Shown in pieces: positions 46,717-54,184 of a DNA stretch of 64,000 nucleotides (its first letter is position 1; the number at the start of each line of letters is the position of its first letter). The notes beneath the pieces are model-generated. The model searched no databases and was not told the DNA's origin. It saw nothing but the letters and a program-made list of their open reading frames with translations. The stretch comes from an uncultured Pelagibacteraceae bacterium (GTDB taxonomy: Bacteria > Pseudomonadota > Alphaproteobacteria > Pelagibacterales > Pelagibacteraceae), in the NCBI GenBank assembly GCA_902555945.1, contig CACDUS010000002.1:1-64000 (forward strand). The letters run 5' to 3'. The position numbers and the translations under genes were made by a program.

Positions 46717-47466
46717 ATGAGCAAAAAAACAAAAGTTAATGCTGCAATATTAATTATTGGAAATGAAATTCTTTCAGGAAGAACTCAAGATACTAACACA
46801 AGTACTTTAGCAAATTGGCTCAATTCAATTGGAGTTAAAGTAAATGAAGTAAGAGTAGTTCCTGATGATGAAAAAAAAATTGTAGATACACTCAATATTC
46901 TTAGAAAGGAAAACAATTATGTTTTTACAACTGGAGGTATTGGTCCCACTCATGATGATATAACAGCAGCGTCTGTTTCAAAAGCTTTTGGTTTAAAATA
47001 TGAGATACACAAAGAAGCATTTAAGATTTTAGAGGCATACTATAACCCTGGTGAATTTAATGAAGGAAGACAAAAAATGGTATGGATGCCAGAAAATGCT
47101 GAACTCATTTTAAATCCAACAAGTGGAGCACCTGGATTTAATGTTGAAAATGTATTTTGCCTACCAGGAGTTCCCTCTATCTTAAAATCAATGTTAGGTG
47201 GGTTAAAAAATAGAATAGTCGGGGGTGATCCTATTTTAAGCCATACAATAAGTTTGAGAACAGTTGAAAGCGAGATAGCAAACTCTTTAACTAAAGTTCA
47301 AAACCAAAATAAAGATGTTGAAATAGGAAGTTACCCTTTTTTTCATGCTGGTAAATTGGGTGTTTCAATTGTTTTACGTTCTGAAAATAAATCTAAAATT
47401 GAAGCTTGCAATTCACAAATTTTAGAATTCGTTAATAAAAAAAAAATTGAAGTTGTAGATAGATAA
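46717..47466 (+). CDS. CinA N-terminal/MoaB-like molybdopterin-binding domain protein
   Basis: A 249-residue protein with the MoCF-biosynthesis (PF00994) fold: IIGNEILSGRTQDTNTSTLA at the start and VFTTGGIGPTHDDITAASVSKAFG near residues 70-95. This matches the N-terminal half of CinA; the C-terminal nicotinamide-nucleotide amidase domain is missing. Related stand-alone proteins are annotated as competence/damage-inducible A-like or FAD pyrophosphatase-like; activity here is unproven. One stop-base gap separates it from the GGCT-like gene. Confidence 0.86.
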   Translation: MSKKTKVNAAILIIGNEILSGRTQDTNTSTLANWLNSIGVKVNEVRVVPDDEKKIVDTLNILRKENNYVFTTGGIGPTHDDITAASVSKAFGLKYEIHKEAFKILEAYYNPGEFNEGRQKMVWMPENAELILNPTSGAPGFNVENVFCLPGVPSILKSMLGGLKNRIVGGDPILSHTISLRTVESEIANSLTKVQNQNKDVEIGSYPFFHAGKLGVSIVLRSENKSKIEACNSQILEFVNKKKIEVVDR

Positions 47467-47868
47467 ATGCTTTATTTTGCATATGGAAGTAATCTTCATC
47501 ATTTTCAAATGAAAAGAAGATGTAAAGATAGCATTTTTATTAAAAAGATTAATTTAAAAAATTTTAGATTAACTTTTAGAAGCAAATATAGAGCAGCTGA
47601 CATCGAACCTAAAAAAAACTCAATTGTTCCAGGAGGATTATTTGAAATATCAAGAAGCGATGAAAAAAAACTTGATATCTATGAAGATTTCCCAATTTTA
47701 TATAAAAAATTTTATTTTAATTACTATGGAAAAAAAGTTATGACTTACACTATGGTTAAAAAATCTGTTTTTGCCTTCCCAACTGAAAGATATTTAAATA
47801 TAGTAAAAAAAGGATACAAAGATTGTAAATTAGATAAAAAATATCTTAATAGGGCTTTGTTAGGATAA
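47467..47868 (+). CDS. Gamma-glutamylcyclotransferase (AIG2-like) family protein
   Basis: A 133-residue GGCT-fold protein. It opens with LYFAYGSNLHHFQMKRRC, the family YGSNL substrate loop, followed by PGGLFEISRSDEKKLDIYEDFP where the Glu is the likely catalytic acid/base. Family members cyclise gamma-glutamyl amines or peptides to 5-oxoproline; substrate is unknown. It follows directly on the MoaB-like gene and precedes the GT2 gene by 4 bp. Confidence 0.85.
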   Translation: MLYFAYGSNLHHFQMKRRCKDSIFIKKINLKNFRLTFRSKYRAADIEPKKNSIVPGGLFEISRSDEKKLDIYEDFPILYKKFYFNYYGKKVMTYTMVKKSVFAFPTERYLNIVKKGYKDCKLDKKYLNRALLG

Positions 47869-47872
47869 AATT

Positions 47873-48565
47873 ATGAAATTAAGTATAATAATTCCTTGTT
47901 ATAATGAACAATCAACAATTAAAGAAATTATTAATAAAATAAACTCTCAATCTAATATAGATAAAGAAATAATCGTTGTTGATGATAGTTCTCAAGATAA
48001 AACTAGAGAAATTCTACAAAATGAACTTAAAAATGATGTTAATAAAATAATTTTGAATGATAAAAATTATGGAAAAGGTTACTCAATTAAAAAAGGAATA
48101 GAGGTTGCTTCAGGTGATTGTATTTTAATTCAAGATGCTGATTTAGAATACGATCCATCAGATTACAGTAAGTTACTAAACCCAATTATTAATAATGTTG
48201 CAGATGTTGTTTATGGCTCTAGATTCATAGGATCAAATGAGAAAAGAGTTTTGTATTTTTGGCATTCTGTTGGTAATAAATTTTTAACAATTCTATCAAA
48301 TATGTTTTCAAATTTAAATTTGACAGATATGGAAGTTGGTTACAAAGTATTTAGATCTAGTGTGCTAAAAGATATTCAATTGGAAGAAAATAGGTTTGGC
48401 TTTGAACCAGAAATTACTGCTAAAATTGCAAAAAAAAATATTAGAATATATGAGGTAGGAATTAGTTATTTTGGCAGAAAATATAGTGACGGAAAGAAAA
48501 TTACTTGGAAAGATGGATTTAGCGCTTTAAGGTGTATTGTTTTATATAACTTAATTAAAAAATAG
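47873..48565 (+). CDS. Glycosyltransferase family 2 protein
   Basis: A 230-residue GT-A transferase, most like the dolichyl/polyprenyl-phosphate sugar transferase group: SIIIPCYNEQSTIKEI, VVDDSSQDKT (nucleotide binding) and QDADLEYDP (metal DxD). Without C-terminal membrane helices it is probably a peripheral enzyme making a lipid-phosphate sugar. That would suit the two adjacent polytopic membrane proteins, which look like users of lipid-linked sugars. The next gene starts immediately at its stop. Confidence 0.88.
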   Translation: MKLSIIIPCYNEQSTIKEIINKINSQSNIDKEIIVVDDSSQDKTREILQNELKNDVNKIILNDKNYGKGYSIKKGIEVASGDCILIQDADLEYDPSDYSKLLNPIINNVADVVYGSRFIGSNEKRVLYFWHSVGNKFLTILSNMFSNLNLTDMEVGYKVFRSSVLKDIQLEENRFGFEPEITAKIAKKNIRIYEVGISYFGRKYSDGKKITWKDGFSALRCIVLYNLIKK

Positions 48566-50185
48566 TTGATAACAATAATTTCACATTTTTTTTTGTTTTT
48601 ATTTGTTGTTTATTACAACGGTCTTTTTTTTTCTAAACAATTCAATAATAAAATAATAAAAAATAATTTTTTTGAAATTTCATTTATTGGATTAATAATT
48701 ACTTTATTTTTAGCTCAAATTTTAAATATTCTTATTCCACTTAACAATTATACGATTTATTTTAATATAATTTTGATATGTTTGTTACTATTTAAGAATA
48801 AGAAAATTGAATTAGATATTTCAAAAAATGATTTATTTATATTTGTAATTATTTTTTTTATTTCAATTGCTAACATTTATTCTAGTAATTTTTCAGATGA
48901 TTTAAATCATTATCATTATAGTTCTATATTAAATGCTGATACTTCAAATTTAATTTGGGGTCTTGGCTCTTTGCATCCATTATATGGCACCTCATCAATT
49001 TGGCTTATTGGACAATCATATTTGAATTTTGATAGCACTAGACTTCAAGATATTCATATAACTAATGGATTAATATTTTTTATATTTTTAAGTATTTTTC
49101 TCTCAGAATTATTTAATAAGCTTCACGAAAAAAAAAAATATTTACCAATTTTATTTTCATTATTTATTTTTGTATTGATAAAATACACCAGATTAAAAGA
49201 GTTTGGAATTGATAGACCATTATTTCTTATATTTTATTTTTTAATTTATTATTATTTCAAATATATCAATGAAATAAAAAATGATCATCTAAATTGGCAT
49301 TTTTTTATCTTTTGCTTAGTTCTAATAGGTATCATTTATATTAAAGTTATTTTTTTATTCTTATTATTTATACCATTGTATATTTGTTATTTTAAAAAAT
49401 TAAATTTTAGATTTTTTGATAACAAATATTATCTGATTTTTTTCATATTAATTATCTATTTAATCAAAAATATTTTGATAAGTGGTTGTCTAGTTTATCC
49501 TTTAGTTTTAAGTTGCTTTGACTTTATTCCTTGGCACAATCCACAATTAGTTAAAGAATTTGTTTTCTCTAATGAAGTATTTAATAAGAGTTTTCCTTCA
49601 TATGAGGGATTATTGAGTAATAATGATTACATTAAAAATTTTAATTGGTTTAATACATGGATTGTAAGGCATAAAGTAGAAATTATTGAATTTTTAGCTA
49701 CAATTTTTTTAACATTTATTTTAACTTATTTATCTTTTTCTAAATCAATTACTTTGATTAAAAAAAATTTTATTAGTAAGAATATATTTATAATTTTATT
49801 CATAATTTTATTTTTTTCTGTCTCAATATTTTTTTTGAAAAATCCAAATATTAGAATGAATCATCATATTTTTGTCATTTTATTGTTGCTCTCAATTTTT
49901 TACTTAATAAATAAATTTGAGTTAAAAATTCATAAAAAAATTTTTACTTCAATTATTATAATTATACTTGTTTTTAATTTTTCAAAAAATATAAAGAGAA
50001 TACATCAGATGGGTTATGAAAATAATCCTGTTAAACTAATATCCAGTAAAATTTCTAATCAAAAAATTTATTATCTTGATAGTTTTAAATATTATGTTGG
50101 ATGGTATGGAAAAGGACCAGTTTCTAATAAAGAACTAAAAGAAAATAATTTCAAAAAAATATTTATATTTAAAATTATATATTAG
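48566..50185 (+). CDS. Polytopic membrane protein, possible GT-C-like transferase (paralog A)
   Basis: A 539-residue, extremely AT-rich gene with about ten to twelve hydrophobic helices and a TTG start directly after the GT2 stop. After the second or third helix there is a polar loop with NFSDDLNHYHYS, a DD pair where GT-C enzymes carry their catalytic acidic residues. Motifs KYTRLKEFGIDRP and KNILISGCLVYPLVLSCFDF are shared with the convergent protein at 50245-52005, so the two are paralogs. The C-terminal soluble tail is short. It resembles 'LIC_10190'-type membrane proteins from memory only; function is unknown, probably surface glycan assembly. Confidence 0.75.
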   Translation: MITIISHFFLFLFVVYYNGLFFSKQFNNKIIKNNFFEISFIGLIITLFLAQILNILIPLNNYTIYFNIILICLLLFKNKKIELDISKNDLFIFVIIFFISIANIYSSNFSDDLNHYHYSSILNADTSNLIWGLGSLHPLYGTSSIWLIGQSYLNFDSTRLQDIHITNGLIFFIFLSIFLSELFNKLHEKKKYLPILFSLFIFVLIKYTRLKEFGIDRPLFLIFYFLIYYYFKYINEIKNDHLNWHFFIFCLVLIGIIYIKVIFLFLLFIPLYICYFKKLNFRFFDNKYYLIFFILIIYLIKNILISGCLVYPLVLSCFDFIPWHNPQLVKEFVFSNEVFNKSFPSYEGLLSNNDYIKNFNWFNTWIVRHKVEIIEFLATIFLTFILTYLSFSKSITLIKKNFISKNIFIILFIILFFSVSIFFLKNPNIRMNHHIFVILLLLSIFYLINKFELKIHKKIFTSIIIIILVFNFSKNIKRIHQMGYENNPVKLISSKISNQKIYYLDSFKYYVGWYGKGPVSNKELKENNFKKIFIFKIIY

Positions 50186-50208
50186 CTTTTTAAAAAACCT
50201 TGTTAATT

Positions 50209-50246
50209 AATAGTTTTTAAAAAAAATTAGTAGATAAAAAACTATT
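50209..50246. terminator. AT-rich bidirectional hairpin between convergent genes
   Basis: aatagttttt and aaaaactatt form a 10-bp stem in the 59-bp gap between the two convergent membrane-protein genes. A- and T-runs on both sides could allow termination in both directions. The stem is AT-only apart from one G-C, so strength is doubtful. Confidence 0.4.
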
Positions 50247-52005
50247 AGAAATTATTTGTATTGTAGGCCCAGTTTTGCTCAATCTTAATACTTTCAATTT
50301 GCTTTTCTTTAATTCCCTCAAAAAACAAATAACCATTTATAATTTTTACATCTTTAATTGCATTAAAGTGAGATCTTTCTAAACATGGGAATTTAATGTC
50401 CCCACATCTTTTTAAATTTTCTGTCACTCTAAATATCTTATTATTCAATCTTTCTATTTCAAAATTTTGATATTTGTATGTTGGTAAAGGGTAACTTTGT
50501 TTTGAATATTCTAGACTATTATATTCACTATTAATCCTATCAATATTTTTTCCAAAAAAATAAATGATACATATGACCATGATAACATTTAATTGTTTAA
50601 AACTCATAAATGTTAATAATTTGAAATAAATACAAAAAGAGAAAATACCAAATAATAAATAAGCATAACCTCCATATTTAGAGATAGGTATAAGTATCCA
50701 CCACAAAATCATTGGAACAATAAAGATTATAAATTGAAAAAGATTTAATCTTAATAAATTAAGTTTTTCTGCATTAGGAATTATTTTTCTAAATTTATTT
50801 ATCAAAGAAATAAAAATAAATATTAAAAATATTAAAACTACAACTAAAAGCCTCTCAAAATCTGGATCCTTGATAACATTTAAATGATATGAATATTTAA
50901 ATTCTTTTAAATATTCATCTGCTGAAATTATGCTTTCAGATCTTTCATTGTTTCTAATAAAAGCTTTTATACCTTTGGATCCAGCAACTAATCCTTTATT
51001 TCTTAAATCTACAACTTCATGTCCATTTGCCCAACTCAAAATATGTTTATCAAAGCATGTAATTTTAATTGGATAAGCTACACAGCCGCTATGAGCTATA
51101 TTCTTAAAAGAAGATACAATTATAATTATGAATACTAAAACAAAAGAATTTATATATTTATGATTTGATTGGAAAAATTCTTTAATATTTTTAAAAAAAA
51201 CCATTAAATATAGAGCTGCTAAAACTGAATAAGCCTTTAAAAAAAAAGAAAATGTAAGGAATATAATTATCTTATTAATCAAATTATAATCTTTATTTTC
51301 AAAAAATTTTAATACATAAAATTGAATTAAAAAAATTATAGCAATTACTGGAATATCAGTACCAAATTCTTTTGACCTAGTAAATTTTAACAATGATAAA
51401 ATTAGTATACTGTAAATAAATAAGTTTAAAATTTTTGAGTTTTGATTTAATTTTTCTGTTAAAAATATACAAAAAAACATAAAGAAAATTGTAGGTATCA
51501 AATAAATTGATTGATTGTTTATAAGAGGAAATTTAAACAAACTCATGATATCGTAAAAAGAATTTGAGTAGGCTGTAAATTCATTAACATTCACTAAACC
51601 AAATACTAATTTTTCATTTTGGATATAGCTTATATAAGGCAATTGATATAGATAAACATCATCATGAGGATTGTTAGAAGCTCCTAAAATTAAAAATAAC
51701 AATATTAATGGTACTAGAATTTTTTTTGGGTAGTGAATTAGCTGAATTTTTTTGAAAGATATTATTGATAAAATAAATCCTAAGATTAATATTGTTAAAG
51801 TGAGATTTAAATTTAGGCTTATGAAGAAATGAAAAATTACTGAAATTAGATATAAAAATATAAACCCAAATAATCCATACTCACCAATACTTTCCTCTTT
51901 ATCATTGATTAAAATTTTCTTAAATTGATAGCCATAACCAAAAATGCTTAAGGAAAAAAAAGTAAATAAAAAAATATAAATAAAAATATTTATGTATAGT
52001 TCCAT
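50245..52005 (-). CDS. Polytopic membrane protein, possible GT-C-like transferase (paralog B)
   Basis: A 586-residue membrane protein with about eleven hydrophobic helices. It shares KFTRSKEFGTDIP and KNIAHSGCVAYPIKITCFDK with the convergent paralog A, plus a similarly placed NNPHDDVYLYQL loop bearing an acidic DD pair. A C-terminal ~70-residue soluble tail includes two Cys (RCGDIKFPCLE). I do not know its function; the GT2 neighbour and the shared DD loop suggest transfer of a lipid-linked sugar. The gene lies 5 bp beyond the CCA end of tRNA-Thr on the same strand. Confidence 0.75.
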   Translation of the reverse strand: MELYINIFIYIFLFTFFSLSIFGYGYQFKKILINDKEESIGEYGLFGFIFLYLISVIFHFFISLNLNLTLTILILGFILSIISFKKIQLIHYPKKILVPLILLFLILGASNNPHDDVYLYQLPYISYIQNEKLVFGLVNVNEFTAYSNSFYDIMSLFKFPLINNQSIYLIPTIFFMFFCIFLTEKLNQNSKILNLFIYSILILSLLKFTRSKEFGTDIPVIAIIFLIQFYVLKFFENKDYNLINKIIIFLTFSFFLKAYSVLAALYLMVFFKNIKEFFQSNHKYINSFVLVFIIIIVSSFKNIAHSGCVAYPIKITCFDKHILSWANGHEVVDLRNKGLVAGSKGIKAFIRNNERSESIISADEYLKEFKYSYHLNVIKDPDFERLLVVVLIFLIFIFISLINKFRKIIPNAEKLNLLRLNLFQFIIFIVPMILWWILIPISKYGGYAYLLFGIFSFCIYFKLLTFMSFKQLNVIMVICIIYFFGKNIDRINSEYNSLEYSKQSYPLPTYKYQNFEIERLNNKIFRVTENLKRCGDIKFPCLERSHFNAIKDVKIINGYLFFEGIKEKQIESIKIEQNWAYNTNNF

Positions 52006-52010
52006 TGTTA

Positions 52011-52086
52011 TGGTGCCCCCGCACGGATTCGAACCGCGGACCTATTGATTACAAATCAATTGCTCTACCAGCTGAGCTACAAGGGC
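52011..52086 (-). tRNA. tRNA-Thr (anticodon UGU)
   Basis: A complete 76-nt tRNA on the minus strand. Acceptor GCCCTTG pairs with CGGGGGC (two G-U), anticodon stem ATTGA/TCAAT encloses loop TTTGTAA with anticodon TGT, the T arm is CGCGG-TTCGAAT-CCGTG, and ACCA at the 3' end is encoded. Its first 42 nt plus 2 upstream bases recur exactly at 61757-61800, marking an integration site. Its present 5' flank is island DNA. Confidence 0.97.
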
Positions 52087-52088
52087 AT
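52045..52088. repeat. 44-bp direct repeat, copy 1 (within intact tRNA-Thr), att-like
   Basis: Runs from the 3' side of the anticodon stem through the 5' end of tRNA-Thr and 2 bases beyond. Identical to 61757-61800; sequence diverges on both sides in the two copies. Confidence 0.9.
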
Positions 52089-52207
52089 TCGTATCAACGA
52101 AGTTTTTAATGTTAAAAGTCAATTAAATCAACACTAAAAAGAATTGGTCATTAAAAGGTAATTCTCTAATTCGTAACTTTGTAGCTTGTTGTAGACCATT
52201 TGTGACC

Positions 52208-52272
52208 AATCTGTCGGTGTGGCTGTCGGTTTCTCGTCGGTATAAGGATTTGATCTAATAATTTAAAAATTT
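52208..52272. repeat. TCGGT-box repeat, copy R1
   Basis: Contains three gtcggt boxes starting at 52213, 52225 and 52236, spaced 12 and 11 bp, followed by a ggatttgatct...aatttaaaaattta tail. It aligns with R2 (54114) over the boxes and the AT tail, and with R3 (61658) over the second and third boxes. Confidence 0.65.
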
Positions 52273-52308
52273 AGACTCATGCTTCAGATTTTGGTAATCT
52301 TAATTCGA

Positions 52309-53034
52309 ATGTTATGTCCATCATGTAAAAAAGAAATGACATCCATAATTAAGGATGTTTTCTTGAAAAAAACAAATACAGTTAGAAGAGATAGATATTG
52401 CAAATGTGGATTTTTATTTTCCACTTTTGAAAAATTTAAAATAGATCGAAGTAATAGAAAAATCAGACCAGATACGTATTGGAAAAGAGAAAGAATGTAT
52501 TTTTATGGATTATATAGATACCAGGCCGCAGTAGATGCTTTTGAAAAATTATTGATTAAAAATAAACTACCAATTTTTAGATTTGAGGGAAAAAAAGGAA
52601 TTAAACATTTATCTTTTTCAAAACAAATTAAATCAAAAGAGGATTTAGAAAATATTCATTCCAGAAGGAAGAAATACAAATTTGAAAATATAAAACTCCA
52701 CTACAAAGAAAATAAAGGAAAGGCTTTATTTTGTGTAGAAATAGACAATAAAAAAATATTTCATCCAGTTGAATCCAAGAAGGAAACTATTGAAAAAATT
52801 GTTCTTGAGGAGGAGTATTGGTCGATAAGGGAAAACATTATGGGTAAAAATTTTAAAGACTCTGAAAATAAGGACAAGGTAAGAAGAGAAGTTAGCGAAT
52901 ATTACAAGTCAGCCTGTTCTTATATTAAAAACAAAGAATTCGATCAAAAATTTTTTATTAAAATGAGTGTTTCTGAAGGAAAATTGCTTTGGAAAAATAA
53001 ACAAGTTTGGGACATCTATTCTGTAGTTAGATAA
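52309..53034 (+). CDS. NrdR-type zinc-ribbon protein with unknown C-terminal domain
   Basis: About 241 residues from the ATG at 52309 (MLCPSCKK); the track start 30 bp upstream is less likely. The N-terminus matches the NrdR zinc ribbon in layout: CPSC, a 26-residue spacer ending in VRRDRYCKCG, then FSTFEKF. Instead of a clear ATP-cone the rest is a charged, Lys-rich region with no domain I know. It may be a DNA-binding regulator carried by the island. It is the first gene after tRNA-Thr and repeat R1, transcribed away from them. Confidence 0.65.
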   Translation: MLCPSCKKEMTSIIKDVFLKKTNTVRRDRYCKCGFLFSTFEKFKIDRSNRKIRPDTYWKRERMYFYGLYRYQAAVDAFEKLLIKNKLPIFRFEGKKGIKHLSFSKQIKSKEDLENIHSRRKKYKFENIKLHYKENKGKALFCVEIDNKKIFHPVESKKETIEKIVLEEEYWSIRENIMGKNFKDSENKDKVRREVSEYYKSACSYIKNKEFDQKFFIKMSVSEGKLLWKNKQVWDIYSVVR

Positions 53035-53042
53035 TTTTATTA

Positions 53043-53062
53043 TTCGGCGAAGTTTCACCGAA
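53043..53062. other. Stem-loop after the zinc-ribbon gene
   Basis: ttcggcgaa and ttcaccgaa form a near-perfect inverted repeat (one C-A on the plus strand, G-U on the minus) 8 bp after the stop. No good T-run follows. It may be a weak terminator separating this gene from the tiny-gene cassette. Confidence 0.4.
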
Positions 53063-53107
53063 CGTCTTATATCTTTCAAAATTTCTTTAAATAATTATTT
53101 TCAATTT

Positions 53108-53275
53108 ATGAAGAAAAAAATGACTATTAAAAATCAATTGAAAATCATCAATGATGCTACTGACTTTGCAATTAAGCAGGTTGAAAGAGAAAGAGGCAAT
53201 AAACGAAACTATATAAATGAGTGGTTTAGATACATTGAGATTTCAAGTCAAAAATTAAGAAAGTATCTTAATTAA
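53108..53275 (+). CDS. Small protein, 55 residues, function unknown (not in ORF track)
   Basis: ATG at 53108 to TAA at 53275 encodes a basic, helical 55-residue protein beginning MKKKMTIKNQLKIIND and ending RKYLN. A second Met at residue 5 could be the true start. The next gene's strong Shine-Dalgarno (aaaggaggaa) begins immediately after its stop. No family recognised. Its membership in a run of five tightly packed small ORFs supports it being real. Confidence 0.55.
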   Translation: MKKKMTIKNQLKIINDATDFAIKQVERERGNKRNYINEWFRYIEISSQKLRKYLN

Positions 53276-53285
53276 AGGAGGAAAT

Positions 53286-53462
53286 ATGATTGAAGAAAAA
53301 AAAGGGATCAAAACATACAAATATCTAAGACAGACACATTGTTTTAATTGTAAACAGGATATCAATTCACAACAATATGAAGAGTGTAATGATTGCAAAG
53401 GAATAGTATGCAGTTGTGGATCTTGCTTTTGTGAATGGGAGGGAGATAGATATGATTTCTAA
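53286..53462 (+). CDS. Small Cys-rich (zinc-ribbon-like) protein, 58 residues (not in ORF track)
   Basis: A perfect Shine-Dalgarno aaaggaggaa precedes the ATG at 53286. The 58-residue product has eight cysteines in CFNC, CNDC, CSCGSC and CFC patterns, enough for one or two structural zinc sites. It ends 11 bp inside the next gene. Such tiny Cys-rich proteins are common in phages and mobile islands; function is unknown. Confidence 0.7.
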   Translation: MIEEKKGIKTYKYLRQTHCFNCKQDINSQQYEECNDCKGIVCSCGSCFCEWEGDRYDF

Positions 53463-53685
53463 TATGATCTCTAATGTCAAAGATAGCTCTAAAAAATTTA
53501 TAAGAAAACAAGCTATCGAACAGGTCAAAGAAAATATTACTTACCAACAAAAAAATATTTCGGATTACACAAAAGAGGAGCTTAGAGGATTCATTCTAAA
53601 AGAGGAAAAAAGAATAATTAAAGGTGCAAGCTTGAAGAGTGTTTTAGTGGCCGCTGCTGCAATGTTTGGGATAACATATATCTAA
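53452..53685 (+). CDS. Small protein with C-terminal hydrophobic segment, 77 residues
   Basis: I prefer the ATG at 53452 (MISNMISNVKDSS), which has gggaggga at good spacing, over the track's 53416. The protein has a charged helical body (KQAIEQVKENITYQQ, EELRGFILKEEKR) and ends in a hydrophobic KSVLVAAAAMFGITYI, a possible membrane anchor or insertion segment. It overlaps the genes on both sides (11 bp and 1 bp). Family unknown. Confidence 0.6.
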   Translation: MISNMISNVKDSSKKFIRKQAIEQVKENITYQQKNISDYTKEELRGFILKEEKRIIKGASLKSVLVAAAAMFGITYI

Positions 53686-54035
53686 TGGTTAAGTTTTTTG
53701 TAAAACAATTTATTTATGGAAGAGTTTACTTGTGGCTTAAACCTAAAATTTATGGTTTGTTATTTTTATTATTAGCCATTAGTTCAATCTTTTATCTTCA
53801 TAATGAATATTTAAGATATTTAGAAATTAATGATGATAACTACCTAATTGGAATATCTTTTGTAGTAAAAAATATTCTAATTATTTGCTTAGCTGTTGGA
53901 TATCTAATTTTTCAATATTTTTTAAACAAATCAAATAATAAAATTGAAAAGTTAGAAAGAGAGATTATTGATAATCAAAACTCTGTATCTTCCTTAGATC
54001 AATTTTTAGAACCAGAGGAATTAAATAGAGAATGA
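53685..54035 (+). CDS. Small two-helix membrane protein, 116 residues
   Basis: Residues ~22-42 and ~65-88 are hydrophobic helices; the basic N-terminus and a C-terminal coiled-coil-like tail (NKIEKLEREIIDNQNS) face the cytoplasm by the positive-inside rule. It begins at the last base of the preceding ORF and ends over the start of a 23-codon ORF. No family recognised; a phage- or island-type accessory protein is plausible. Confidence 0.6.
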   Translation: MVKFFVKQFIYGRVYLWLKPKIYGLLFLLLAISSIFYLHNEYLRYLEINDDNYLIGISFVVKNILIICLAVGYLIFQYFLNKSNNKIEKLEREIIDNQNSVSSLDQFLEPEELNRE

Positions 54036-54103
54036 TTGAGCTTTGGGTAGCAATAGAAGTTATTTCTTTATTCACCTTTTTATATTTTAAGCTAATTGAT
54101 TAG
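54032..54103 (+). CDS. Putative 23-residue membrane peptide (not in ORF track)
   Basis: ATGA overlap with the preceding gene; encodes MIELWVAIEVISLFTFLYFKLID, a single hydrophobic helix with charged ends. Translational coupling and position directly before repeat R2 are the only support. Confidence 0.35.
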   Translation: MIELWVAIEVISLFTFLYFKLID

Positions 54104-54113
54104 ACTTTTTATT

Positions 54114-54170
54114 AATCTATCGGTTTGGCTATAGGTATGAGTATTTGATTTATAAATTTAAAAATTTTAA
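54114..54170. repeat. TCGGT-box repeat, copy R2
   Basis: aatctatcggt, a second box ataggt 12 bp on, then gtatttgattt...aaatttaaaaatttta. It aligns with R1 apart from an ~11-bp gap corresponding to R1's extra box. It divides the small-gene cassette from the transporter cargo. Confidence 0.6.
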
Positions 54171-54184
54171 CTTATTATCTACGA

